From positions 1 through 53,527 of the forward strand of contig CAXMOP010000033.1 of assembly GCA_964195155.1 (NCBI GenBank): a DNA stretch of 53,527 nucleotides, in the 5' to 3' direction. This DNA comes from JACZST01 sp964195155. Lineage in GTDB: Bacteria; Actinomycetota; Acidimicrobiia; Spongiisociales; UBA5794. Shown one piece after another: positions 17,575 to 25,401 of this stretch (positions are counted from its first letter, which is position 1; each line of letters begins with the position of its first letter). A program made the position numbers and the translations under genes. The notes under the pieces are model-generated. The model worked only from the letters and a program-made list of their open reading frames with translations, was not told the origin of the DNA and did no database searches.

Positions 17575-18135
17575 TTACTCCGTTATCCAGGAGCGGGACT
17601 CGTCGATCAGGTACATCGACACGTCGTGGACCCGATCGAGGACGTCGCAGAGCGTGTCCTGCCGGTACATGAGGTCGATCAGCGAGACGTCGACCTTGGC
17701 GACGAGCGACAGTTGCCGCTCCTCGCCTGCCGACAAAGCCCCAAAGGTATTGACCGCAGATACTTCGATCGGAAGTTCCAGGCCGCCCTTGCCGGCAAGC
17801 TCGGCGGCGAGCACGATGAGGTCCGGATGGTCACCGAGGGGCGGCAGCGACCAGTTGAACAGGAACGGAACCACGAACTTCCCGGTGGGATCCTCCGGCA
17901 CGTCAGTCGTGTCGAGCAGTGCGTCTTCCAGGTCGAGCACGACCCGTGGATCGAGATCGATGGCGACGTGCAGGTCGAGCGGGCCCTCACATGCCTCGGC
18001 CGGGTGAACGTCGACTTCCCATGCTTGGCGAAGGGTGTAGGTCTCAACAAAGTGCCGCTCGTCGTGGACGTGAAAGCCATGCTCGACGGCGTGGTCTTTC
18101 AGGTACGTGATCGTGCCTGCCAGATCGACTGCCAT
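17575..18135 (-). CDS. Conserved-looking hypothetical protein
   Basis: A 186-residue acidic, cytoplasmic protein with no signal peptide or membrane helix. It contains runs such as HVAIDLDPRVVLDLEDALLD and KVDVSLIDLMYRQDTLCDVLDRVHDVSMYL. I do not recognise the family. The frame is open 89 codons further upstream, but that part is Arg-rich antisense to the next gene; the ATG at 18135 starts the ordered region. It is convergent with the frameshifted helix-bundle gene and divergent from the next gene (62 bp apart). Confidence 0.68.
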   Translation of the reverse strand: MAVDLAGTITYLKDHAVEHGFHVHDERHFVETYTLRQAWEVDVHPAEACEGPLDLHVAIDLDPRVVLDLEDALLDTTDVPEDPTGKFVVPFLFNWSLPPLGDHPDLIVLAAELAGKGGLELPIEVSAVNTFGALSAGEERQLSLVAKVDVSLIDLMYRQDTLCDVLDRVHDVSMYLIDESRSWITE

Positions 18136-18197
18136 GGCACCAGGGTACCGCGATCGGGCGCGATAGGGTTCGGCAACCCTTGCGTGAGGTTCTAGCA

Positions 18198-19037
18198 ATG
18201 CCGTGGAATTTCGGAGCCGATTGGCACGCCGCCGAGCCGGTCTTTCTCGACGGCAATTGGTGGTACGACGAGCACGACAACGCCTTTGGCTACCGCCTCG
18301 GTGGCGACGAGCGTCGAGAGTGGGCCGACACGACCTGGGATTTCCCTGGTCCCGAGCAATACCCCGAGCTGGCGGCAGAGCAGCGTCCGGGGTGGACCGC
18401 ACCTGCCGGAGAGAAGGCGTTGCGCGAGGCGATCGTGTCCGGCGACCCCCATGCCATCGATCTCGTCGCCGGCCAGCACCCCCAATACCGCTCGACTGCA
18501 GACACGCTGGCCGGCCTGCTCTCGCTCAACACCCGGCGCTCATACGCCGGGGAGCTGCTCGACCGAGCCATCCAGTCCGGCTATGAGCCCAAGGACGATC
18601 CCTTCATCGAGAGCTATCTCCCGGGCGCCGGCATCGTGGTCCCGATTGCCCCGGGCGTCGTCGTGGCCCTGCCGCTGATGCGCACGGCGGTGGCATTGGC
18701 CACCGCAGAGCTGCACCAGGAAGCCCAGGAGTACGAGCGGGCGATCTCCGCACTCGAGCCCGTTGAACGAACCACTCACGTCACCCTGTCGCTGACCGAG
18801 CTGCTCGTTGCCGCCGGACGGCATCAAGATGCCGTCGAGCTCACCGAGGCGGTCATCAACACCGACGATGTCGCCGCGCTCACGCTTGCCTACCGCGCAA
18901 TTGCCCAACGAGAGCTCGGCGACCTCGACGCCGCGGCAGTGACGCTCGAAACGGTGTTCTCCCGGGGCCGCCCATCCGCTGAGGTGATCAGATTTGCCGA
19001 GATCGTGCGCCAGTCTCTCACCTCCACACCGAAATGA
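18198..19037 (+). CDS. Helical-repeat (TPR-like) protein of unknown function
   Basis: A 279-residue soluble protein. The N-terminal 80 residues are Trp/Asp-rich (MPWNFGADWHAAEPVFLDG). From about residue 160 there are repeated helical pairs with TPR-like spacing (QEAQEYERAISALEPVE, AAGRHQDAVELTEAVI, AQRELGDLDAAAVTLETVF). ATG at 18198 follows GAGG. The stop overlaps fdhD by 4 bp, so it may act in the same process, but nothing else supports this. Confidence 0.7.
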   Translation: MPWNFGADWHAAEPVFLDGNWWYDEHDNAFGYRLGGDERREWADTTWDFPGPEQYPELAAEQRPGWTAPAGEKALREAIVSGDPHAIDLVAGQHPQYRSTADTLAGLLSLNTRRSYAGELLDRAIQSGYEPKDDPFIESYLPGAGIVVPIAPGVVVALPLMRTAVALATAELHQEAQEYERAISALEPVERTTHVTLSLTELLVAAGRHQDAVELTEAVINTDDVAALTLAYRAIAQRELGDLDAAAVTLETVFSRGRPSAEVIRFAEIVRQSLTSTPK

Positions 19038-19843
19038 ACGAGCACTTCACCACCCGGACCGTCGACCGGATCGGCCCGAGTGGAAGTGAGACCGTCGATG
19101 ACCGGGTCGCCGCGGAGGCACCCATGGAGATTCGCATCGGCCGCACCCCAATTGCCGTGCTCATGAGGACGCCCGGCGATGACCCCGAGCTGGTACGTGG
19201 ATTCGCGCTCACCGAGGGGATCGTGGTGCACCCCCACGAGCTCGCGGGTATCGCCGCGGTGGGCGACGACACTGAGGATGCCCGATACGAGCTCCAGTTC
19301 GCCGCCGGTGTCGAGGTAGATCCTGAGCGCTTCAAACGGAACCTGTATGCCACCTCGTCATGCGGGGTATGCGGAAAAGCATCAATCGATGCGGTCCGGA
19401 TCGCCGCCGCCGCCCCTCCCCCAGGGCCCATCATCACCAGCGATGTTCTCACGTCATTCACCGCCACCATGCGTGCGTCCCAGCCCGGCTTCGACGCGAC
19501 CGGCGGTCTCCACGCCGCGGCGCTCTTCCGCTCCGACGGCACGATGCTGGCGCTGCGCGAGGACATTGGTCGCCACAACGCCGTGGACAAGGTCATCGGA
19601 TTTGCCTCCGGGACGGCGTTCCCATTGGTTGACCTCGTCTTGTTCGTCTCCGGACGCGTCTCATTCGAGATCGTTCAGAAGGCTGCCGTTGCCGGTATCC
19701 CGATCATCGCGGGGATCTCGGCGGCGTCGTCGCTTGCGATCGACCTGGCGGAGGAGCTTGGGATGACCGTCATCGGCTTCGTTCGCGACGAGTCATTCAA
19801 CGTCTACTCGGCGCCGGAGAGAGTCTCATCTGTTCTTGCGTAG
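19034..19843 (+). CDS. fdhD: Formate dehydrogenase accessory sulfurtransferase FdhD
   Basis: A 269-residue FdhD. The family passes sulfur from a cysteine desulfurase to the molybdenum/bis-MGD cofactor of formate dehydrogenase-type enzymes. The loop with the sulfur-carrying cysteines is SSCGVCGKASI (C110, C113); HAAALF, LREDIGRHNAVDKVIG and FVSGRVSFEIVQKAA are further family signatures. It overlaps the upstream helical-repeat gene by 4 bp. No formate dehydrogenase or molybdenum-cofactor gene is in the window. Its TAG stop lies inside the left arm of a long palindrome. Confidence 0.95.
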   Translation: MNEHFTTRTVDRIGPSGSETVDDRVAAEAPMEIRIGRTPIAVLMRTPGDDPELVRGFALTEGIVVHPHELAGIAAVGDDTEDARYELQFAAGVEVDPERFKRNLYATSSCGVCGKASIDAVRIAAAAPPPGPIITSDVLTSFTATMRASQPGFDATGGLHAAALFRSDGTMLALREDIGRHNAVDKVIGFASGTAFPLVDLVLFVSGRVSFEIVQKAAVAGIPIIAGISAASSLAIDLAEELGMTVIGFVRDESFNVYSAPERVSSVLA

Positions 19844-19879
19844 CAGACGGCCATATCTCGCTCCTGGCTACGCAAGAAC
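19832..19879. terminator. Long palindrome between convergent genes, copy 1
   Basis: Perfect 13-bp arms GTTCTTGCGTAGC (19832-19844) and GCTACGCAAGAAC (19867-19879) with a 22-bp centre containing GGCCATAT. The fdhD stop codon is in the left arm. The same arms recur at 50890-50941. Its place between convergent genes fits a bidirectional terminator. Confidence 0.75.
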
Positions 19880-19919
19880 GGTTGGGTGCCGCACATCGAT
19901 CCCGCCGAAGTACACCCTC

Positions 19920-20816
19920 CTACCGGGCCGCCTCGAACGGCGACTCCATCTCGGGGATCCCCCATCGCTGGATGGACGCCACCGCAAACAGCACCAGCAA
20001 CCCGCCGACGATCTGGACCGGTGCGAGCCCCTGATCGAGCAGCACCCAGGCTGCGGCGGCAGCGAACACCGGCTCGGTGGTGGCGATCACGCCGACGATG
20101 CCGGATGCAACACGCTGCAGGGCGGCAAACGAGGCGAAGAACGGCACGGTCGTGCCGATGAGGCCGATCCAGAGCAACTGGGCCCAGGCCTTGCCCGACA
20201 GGTCGGTCGGAAACGTCCAGAGCGGCTGGACGAGCACCCAGATCACCGAGGCGAACACAAAACCCCACGTCATCACGGTGATGATCGAGTAGCGGTGGCT
20301 CAGGCGCTCTCCGAGCACGAGGTAGGTGGCGAAGGTGAGCGCGGCGGCCAGGCCGGCGAGCACCCCGATCCAGTCGGCCCCTTCGAGCTGCCACGCCTGG
20401 GTCACCATGAACACACCGATCAGGGCTATCACGGCGGCCGCCCACGCCGCCGGCCGGACCTGCCTCCGCTCGGCGACCACCATCCAGATCAACACGAGGA
20501 TCGGTCCGAGGAACTGGATCGTCGCCCCGGGCCCGACGCCGAGCAGGTCGATGGCCCAATAGAAGGTGACGTTGACCAGGGCAAGGTTTACCCCGAGGAG
20601 AAAGAACCAACGCAGGCCATCTTGGGGGTTTAGCAAACCGCGCCACCACGCCACGGGCACCAGGACCGCGGTGGTGATCAAGGCCCTGCCCTCCGCCACC
20701 CTGGCCGGGGATACCTCGCTGAAGAGGTCGGCGGCGACCGCGCCGCTGACACCCCACATGAATGCAGCGGACAGGGCAAGCAGCACTCCGGTTTGTGTCG
20801 TGCGGGCCGCGGCCAT
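19920..20816 (-). CDS. EamA/DMT-family transporter
   Basis: A 298-residue protein with ten hydrophobic segments arranged as two EamA halves (about 12-135 and 150-285), typical of drug/metabolite exporters such as RhtA/YdcZ-type proteins. The second half has LWIGLIGTTVPFFASFAALQRV and ATTEPVFAAAAAWVLLDQ, the conserved end of the repeat. The ATG at 20816 is preferred over one four codons upstream because GTGAGGAG lies at the right distance from it. Substrate unknown. Divergent from the sigma factor gene. Confidence 0.87.
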   Translation of the reverse strand: MAAARTTQTGVLLALSAAFMWGVSGAVAADLFSEVSPARVAEGRALITTAVLVPVAWWRGLLNPQDGLRWFFLLGVNLALVNVTFYWAIDLLGVGPGATIQFLGPILVLIWMVVAERRQVRPAAWAAAVIALIGVFMVTQAWQLEGADWIGVLAGLAAALTFATYLVLGERLSHRYSIITVMTWGFVFASVIWVLVQPLWTFPTDLSGKAWAQLLWIGLIGTTVPFFASFAALQRVASGIVGVIATTEPVFAAAAAWVLLDQGLAPVQIVGGLLVLFAVASIQRWGIPEMESPFEAAR

Positions 20817-20887
20817 GGGTCTCCTCACTACGATTCGTGGTCGCGATATGCAACACCGAGCGTAGGTGCGGGGTTCTTATCAGAGAG

Positions 20888-21445
20888 ATGACCACCATCA
20901 CCGCTCAAGACCTCAACCGCCGTCTTGCCGACGACATCGACAACGCTTTCGCTGACCTGGTGCGGCTGTTGCAGGATGGGATCTACTCGGGAACTCTGCA
21001 ACTCACACGGAATCGGCACGATGCCCAGGACGTCACGCAGGAGACCTTCGTTCGTGCCTACCGGGCACTCACCAAGTACGACAGCGACCGAATCCGCGGC
21101 CTGGAGCTGCGGGCTTGGGTCTGGACAATCGCGATCAACCTGTGCCGAAACCGGGCCCGATCCCAGGCGAGGCGCCCCGAGGTGCTCGGCCTCGCAATCG
21201 AGCAGCCGGCGCCGAACGGAGACCCCGCAGCCGCCGCCTCCGAGTCCGCCGACCGAGCCGAATGGAGGCAGTGGCTATCGCAGCTCAACGAGCCGCAACG
21301 CAACGCGGTCGTGCTCCATCACGTCGTCGGCTTGCCGCACAACGAGATCGCCAACATCACCGGGAGGAACCCCAGCACGACACGCTCGGATCTCCGTAGG
21401 GGACTCGCCGCGCTCCGCACCATCATCGAGGAGGAACCTTCATGA
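20888..21445 (+). CDS. ECF-type RNA polymerase sigma factor
   Basis: A 185-residue sigma-70 family protein. Region 2 includes LTRNRHDAQDVTQETFVRAYRAL and ELRAWVWTIAINLCRNRAR (about 38-96). Region 4 has LNEPQRNAVVLHHVVGLPHNEIANITGRNPSTTRSDLRRGLAALR (about 135-180), including the helix-turn-helix. Start at ATG 20888, after a weak CAGAGAG site. Its stop overlaps the next gene by 4 bp. The neighbour is a DNA methyltransferase carrying an Ada zinc domain rather than a classical anti-sigma factor, which suggests that this sigma factor serves an alkylation response. Confidence 0.88.
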   Translation: MTTITAQDLNRRLADDIDNAFADLVRLLQDGIYSGTLQLTRNRHDAQDVTQETFVRAYRALTKYDSDRIRGLELRAWVWTIAINLCRNRARSQARRPEVLGLAIEQPAPNGDPAAAASESADRAEWRQWLSQLNEPQRNAVVLHHVVGLPHNEIANITGRNPSTTRSDLRRGLAALRTIIEEEPS

Positions 21446-22212
21446 CTATCGACATCAGCCAGCGGTTGGAACGGCTGGCCATCGACGCCCCGGACACGCT
21501 TCTCGACGGCGTGCTCGACGAGGTTGGCCTGCTCGCCGACGAGTTCACCCTCGTCGACGGGCCGCTTGAACCCGCCTACGTCGCTTGGAGCCGCAACGGG
21601 GTCACCGCCTACGTCCCGCAGTCCATTGCGGCCTCGCCGGAGGAGTTCGCAGCAATGCACCCGCGACCGGCGATCTACGCCGATGCCCCACCCCGTTCGC
21701 TCGCGATTCATCTCGACCGGGCACTGGAGACCGGAAAGCTCGGCAAGCTTGCCATCGACCTCGATTCGCTCGGAGAGTTCCAGCGCAAGGTGCTCGAGAA
21801 GTGTGCCGAGATCCCGCCGGGAGAGATTCGCCCGTACGGGTGGGTAGCGGCCGAGATCGGTAATCCTGGGGCAACGCGAGCCGTCGGAACCGCTCTTGGC
21901 CGCAATCCGATCCCGATCCTGATCCCGTGCCATCGGGTGGTCCGAAGCGATGGCACCATCGGCAAGTACGCCTGGGGAACGGACATGAAGCGCGAGCTGC
22001 TCAAGAGCGAGGGGCTCGACCCGTCTGCGATCGAAGCGACTGCGAGACGGGGCACGCGTGTCGTCGGGACCGAGACCACCGGCATCTACTGCTATCCCAC
22101 CTGTCGCCATGCCAAGCGATCGTTCGCCCGCTACCGCGTCGAGTTCCGCTCGACGGAACACGCCGAGGACCAGGGATACCGTGCGTGCAAGGTGTGCCGA
22201 CCCGCGGCCTGA
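21442..22212 (+). CDS. O6-alkylguanine-DNA methyltransferase with C-terminal Ada zinc domain
   Basis: A 256-residue protein. Residues about 1-44 are an unassigned extension. Residues 45-200 are an alkyltransferase with the suicide cysteine in IPCHRV (C163) and the DNA-binding helix around RAVGTALGRNP. Residues 205-256 match the zinc/phosphotriester domain of Ada: C217, C221, C249, C252 in a CX3C-X27-CX2C pattern with TTGIYCYPTC and RACKVCRP. In classical Ada this domain is N-terminal and followed by an AraC-type activator, absent here. The gene overlaps the ECF sigma gene (ATGA). I infer direct DNA alkylation repair coupled to sensing through the sigma factor. Confidence 0.88.
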   Translation: MTIDISQRLERLAIDAPDTLLDGVLDEVGLLADEFTLVDGPLEPAYVAWSRNGVTAYVPQSIAASPEEFAAMHPRPAIYADAPPRSLAIHLDRALETGKLGKLAIDLDSLGEFQRKVLEKCAEIPPGEIRPYGWVAAEIGNPGATRAVGTALGRNPIPILIPCHRVVRSDGTIGKYAWGTDMKRELLKSEGLDPSAIEATARRGTRVVGTETTGIYCYPTCRHAKRSFARYRVEFRSTEHAEDQGYRACKVCRPAA

Positions 22213-22225
22213 ATGGTCTCGAATA

Positions 22226-22255
22226 TTGGGGTCCCGGGCCGTGAACGGATAGACT
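22226..22255 (+). promoter_or_regulatory. Possible promoter of the sortase region
   Basis: TTGGGG (22226-22231), an 18-bp spacer and TAGACT (22250-22255). The match is partial (3 of 6 and 4 of 6), but it is the best candidate in the gap before the first sortase substrate. Confidence 0.3.
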
Positions 22256-22319
22256 TAGGGTATGGAGGCGCGGGGGACAGTACCCGATGGGGCCGCTGGA
22301 GCAGGAGGGGGAGGCACGT

Positions 22320-22970
22320 ATGCGCAAGGGGTTGTTTGTATTAGTTGTGCTCGGCACGGTGTTTGCGTCGGTACCGGTGTTCGCGCAGACGGACACCATC
22401 GAGATCTTTATTGAGGGGACTGCCCGATTCCCACCCAGGGAAAGGGTTGTGGCGACGGAGACGGTTCCATCGAATCTGGTTGGGGCGACCTGTTCTGGGA
22501 TCGCAGTTACTAGCAATAATGCCTCAGAGCATCCCGACAACGATTTCATCGTTGCCTCGGGCGGCACGAGCGGAGAAATTCTCGATTGGGAATCGACCGC
22601 GGGTGCAACCATCCCGATGGCCGGAACGGTGACGCTTGGGGCGGAAATTACCGTGACGCTTCGGCTTGGATCCGACGACATTTCCAGTGGGGGCGTACTG
22701 ATCGTCTTGTCGTGCTCGCAACCGGAGCCGCCCACGACGACGACGACACAACCGCCCCCAGATCCGACGACGACCACGACAACAACCGCACCGCCACCTG
22801 GGGCAACAACCACGACTGAGCCCCCGCCGACGGGCGGCGTGGCCGCCGGAGGAGGCGGAACGGCAGGTGGCAGCCCGGCTGCGCCGTGGGTCGGCGGAGG
22901 GGCGTTGCTGCTGGCCGCGGCTCTCGGTGCCGTGGCGCTCGGACGACAGCTGGTGACGAAGCGGAACTAG
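22320..22970 (+). CDS. Secreted sortase substrate 1
   Basis: A 216-residue surface protein. A signal peptide (about 1-23, ending VFAQ) leads to a beta-type domain of about 110 residues with the segment LVGATCSGIAVTSNNASEH and a second Cys near its end (IVLSCS), probably a disulfide. A Thr/Pro linker of about 35 residues follows, then PPPTGGVAAGGG, a hydrophobic helix and a basic tail (RQLVTKRN). This is a cell-wall sorting layout with a Gly-rich motif in place of LPXTG. The domain and motif are closely repeated in the protein at 23833. The sortase gene follows after 19 bp. I chose ATG 22320, next to the signal peptide. Confidence 0.78.
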   Translation: MRKGLFVLVVLGTVFASVPVFAQTDTIEIFIEGTARFPPRERVVATETVPSNLVGATCSGIAVTSNNASEHPDNDFIVASGGTSGEILDWESTAGATIPMAGTVTLGAEITVTLRLGSDDISSGGVLIVLSCSQPEPPTTTTTQPPPDPTTTTTTTAPPPGATTTTEPPPTGGVAAGGGGTAGGSPAAPWVGGGALLLAAALGAVALGRQLVTKRN

Positions 22971-22989
22971 TCGAAACGAGAACCAATCG

Positions 22990-23718
22990 ATGAGCGTTCG
23001 AGGGCGGGGCCTCTACGTCGCATCTGCGTTGCTGGCGGTAGCCGGAATGGTGTTGCTCGTCTTCGGCTATGTCGCATTAGCGGGCAGTGCACCCGATCTG
23101 GAGGCTTCCATAGCAAGCACCTCCGATGGCTTGCACCCTTCCGAGGGCCTTCCCCAGGAAGCAGCAAGCACCGCACCGATCGACGTGCCCGCACCGGTGT
23201 TCGATGCGGCTGCGCCGGCATCGGGTACGCCGCTCCCGGCGCTCGAGGTTGTGCCCATCCGCGTGCGCATCCCTTCCATCGAAGTCGACGCACACGTGAT
23301 CGACCTCGGGCTGGCGCCGGACCGGAGCCTCGAGGTGCCCGAGGACATCAGCGTCACGGGGTGGTACACCGGCAGATCGGTCCCCGGTGAGATCGGGCCG
23401 AGCGTTGTCGTCGGTCATATCGATTCGGCCGTCGCCGGTAGGGGGGTGTTCTTCGACCTCCGGCGGCTCGTTGCCGGTGATTCGATCGAGATCGAACGCT
23501 CGGACGGCACCATTGCCGCCTTCCGGGTCACCGAGATCACCACAGTATCCAAGGACGAGTTCCCGACCGACCGGGTGTACGGCTCGACCGCGCAACCGAC
23601 GCTGCGGCTGATCACCTGTGGCGGCAACTTCGACCGCAGCGTCCGCTCCTATGACGACAATGTCATCGTCTACGCCGAGTTTCTTGGCAACCGTCAGGCT
23701 CCGAGTTCCCGGTCCTGA
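22990..23718 (+). CDS. Class F sortase 1
   Basis: A 242-residue transpeptidase predicted to attach the neighbouring surface protein to the envelope. Residues 8-30 are the N-terminal membrane anchor, 31-85 a low-complexity stalk, and 86-235 the sortase barrel: VRIPSIEVDAHVIDLG, VVVGHIDS (catalytic H143) and RLITCGGNFD (catalytic C210), ending DNVIVYAEF. The TCGG and VVGHxDS motifs are those of class F enzymes. Candidate catalytic arginines after the cysteine are R216 and R219. It is paired with the substrate upstream; a second such pair follows. Confidence 0.88.
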   Translation: MSVRGRGLYVASALLAVAGMVLLVFGYVALAGSAPDLEASIASTSDGLHPSEGLPQEAASTAPIDVPAPVFDAAAPASGTPLPALEVVPIRVRIPSIEVDAHVIDLGLAPDRSLEVPEDISVTGWYTGRSVPGEIGPSVVVGHIDSAVAGRGVFFDLRRLVAGDSIEIERSDGTIAAFRVTEITTVSKDEFPTDRVYGSTAQPTLRLITCGGNFDRSVRSYDDNVIVYAEFLGNRQAPSSRS

Positions 23719-23832
23719 CTAGTCCGCTACGGAAAACATTCTCACCGCCACCCTTGGTGTTAACGTGGTGGGAAGGGAGCGCGCTCTACCTGGGCCAGGG
23801 GGAGTGTGCCGATGGGAGAAGGGGAATGAAAC

Positions 23833-24558
23833 ATGCGGAAGGCGCTCATCGCGCTCACCGTACTCGCCGTGCTGGTAGGGGCTGCACCGGCACTTGGCTA
23901 TGCGGTCGAGTTTGTCATTGATATCGACGTCGCCATCTTCGGCGATGCAGGCGAGGTCATCGAAGTCGCCGAGGTAGCCGTCGAACCGGCGCTCGTCGGC
24001 GGGACCTGTGATGGCCAAGGATCCACCGCCAACAATGCATCGGAATGGGATGGCAACGACCTCATCATCGCCACCGGAGGTACCAGCACGGTCATCCACG
24101 ATTTCGAGGCGGTGGCGCACGCGACCACCGTTTCCGAGGGGACCGTGGTCCTTGGCGATACCGTGACCCTGAGCATTCGCCTTGGCCCGCGCGGCGTGTC
24201 GAGCGCAGGGCTACGGCTGGTCTTGTCCTGTCAACCCGTGCCGCCGCCGACGACTACGACGACGACCACTGCGACAACCACGACCACGACAACCACGACG
24301 ACGACCATTGCGACAACTACGACCACGACGACGCTGCCGCCGCGGGCCGTTGAGCCGCCAGCGACTACGACTCCGCCGCCTACGATCGCTACCGCAACGA
24401 CGGAGCCGCCGCCGGTGGGTGGCGTATCGGCCGGTGGCGGTGCGGAAGCCAAAACGATCGACGTCAGCGTGGCATGGACGATCGCCGGCGCGCTGGCGCT
24501 TCTTGGCGCCCTTGGACTGGCGGCTGGCGGCCGCAGAAGGATCTCAAGCGGCGACTGA
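23833..24558 (+). CDS. Secreted sortase substrate 2
   Basis: A 241-residue paralogue of the protein at 22320. Signal peptide about 1-22; a beta-type domain with LVGGTCDGQGSTANNASEW and VLSCQ (two cysteines at matching places); a longer Thr-rich linker (about 140-195); then PPPVGGVSAGGG, a hydrophobic helix and the basic GGRRR tail. The linker differs between the paralogues but the motif is nearly identical, which suggests that PPPxGGVxAGGG is the recognised signal. It is followed after 18 bp by its own sortase. Confidence 0.78.
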   Translation: MRKALIALTVLAVLVGAAPALGYAVEFVIDIDVAIFGDAGEVIEVAEVAVEPALVGGTCDGQGSTANNASEWDGNDLIIATGGTSTVIHDFEAVAHATTVSEGTVVLGDTVTLSIRLGPRGVSSAGLRLVLSCQPVPPPTTTTTTTATTTTTTTTTTTIATTTTTTTLPPRAVEPPATTTPPPTIATATTEPPPVGGVSAGGGAEAKTIDVSVAWTIAGALALLGALGLAAGGRRRISSGD

Positions 24559-24576
24559 ACACGTCGAAGATGACGG

Positions 24577-25365
24577 ATGATTCGTGGGGCCAGGAACCCT
24601 TACGCGTCGCTGTTGCTGATCGTCGCAGGGGTCGTGATTGCCCTCGCTACCAGCGCAGTGGTGGTGGCACCGCAAGGCTCAATTCAACCAACCGCCGACA
24701 CGCCGGCGGCCGCAGGACCGCAGGTCCCAGCGCAGTCGACCGCGCCGGTCATCGAGGAAGCGACCGACCCGGCTCCTCCAACCACGACCTCGACCACCAC
24801 CGCGACCACCACCGCCACCCCGCAGGCCATCGAACCGGTCGAGGCGGCGGCGACGCCGACACCGACGGCGAGTGTCAACGTGGTGCCGACCCGGGTGCGA
24901 ATCGTCAGCATCGGCGTCGATGCCCCGATGATCGATCTGTTCAAGAAGGCCGACAACACCCTCGAGGTACCGGAAGACATTCAGGTGAGCGGCTGGTACA
25001 CCGGTCGATCCGTGCCCGGCGAATCGGGGCCCAGCGTTGTCGTCGGCCACGTCGACTCAGCGGCGCAGGGTGCCGGTGTGTTCTACCGGCTCCGCGAGCT
25101 CGAGGTGGGCGACCGGATCATCATCGACCGTTCCGATGGCTCGACGGCCGAGTTTCGGGTCACGGATTCCGAGTTGGTCCTCAAAGACCAGTTCCCCACC
25201 GAGAAGGTCTACGGGTCGGTCGAGGGGTCGCAGCTGCGCCTCATCACTTGCGGGGGCGCCTTCGATGGAAACGCCGGGTCCTATCTTGGCAACGTCATCG
25301 TCTATGCCGAGCACGTCGGCACAACCGAAATGGTGGTGCCGAGATCTTGGAATCTTCACTCCTAG
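24577..25365 (+). CDS. Class F sortase 2
   Basis: A 262-residue paralogue of the sortase at 22990, with membrane anchor (about 10-31), a long Pro/Thr stalk (40-100) and a barrel with VVVGHVDS (H158) and RLITCGGAFD (C225). The block from VPEDIQVSGWYTGRSVPGE onward is close to the first copy. After the catalytic Cys there is no arginine where copy 1 has R216/R219 (GNAGSYLGN instead), so the transition-state arginine must come from elsewhere or the enzyme may be altered. Paired with the substrate upstream. Confidence 0.87.
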   Translation: MIRGARNPYASLLLIVAGVVIALATSAVVVAPQGSIQPTADTPAAAGPQVPAQSTAPVIEEATDPAPPTTTSTTTATTTATPQAIEPVEAAATPTPTASVNVVPTRVRIVSIGVDAPMIDLFKKADNTLEVPEDIQVSGWYTGRSVPGESGPSVVVGHVDSAAQGAGVFYRLRELEVGDRIIIDRSDGSTAEFRVTDSELVLKDQFPTEKVYGSVEGSQLRLITCGGAFDGNAGSYLGNVIVYAEHVGTTEMVVPRSWNLHS

Positions 25366-25401
25366 TCGCACTCATCGTCCAACGCCCTACCCTCTCCGGC
25401 C

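Noticed and set aside
19804..20901. A 365-codon minus-strand frame covering the EamA gene
   Set aside because: It is out of frame with the EamA transporter, which has clear membrane helices and a ribosome site.
24243..24350. Short repeated ACGACC/ACGACA units, CRISPR-like at first sight
   Set aside because: They encode the Thr-rich linker of a secreted protein in frame, with no spacers.
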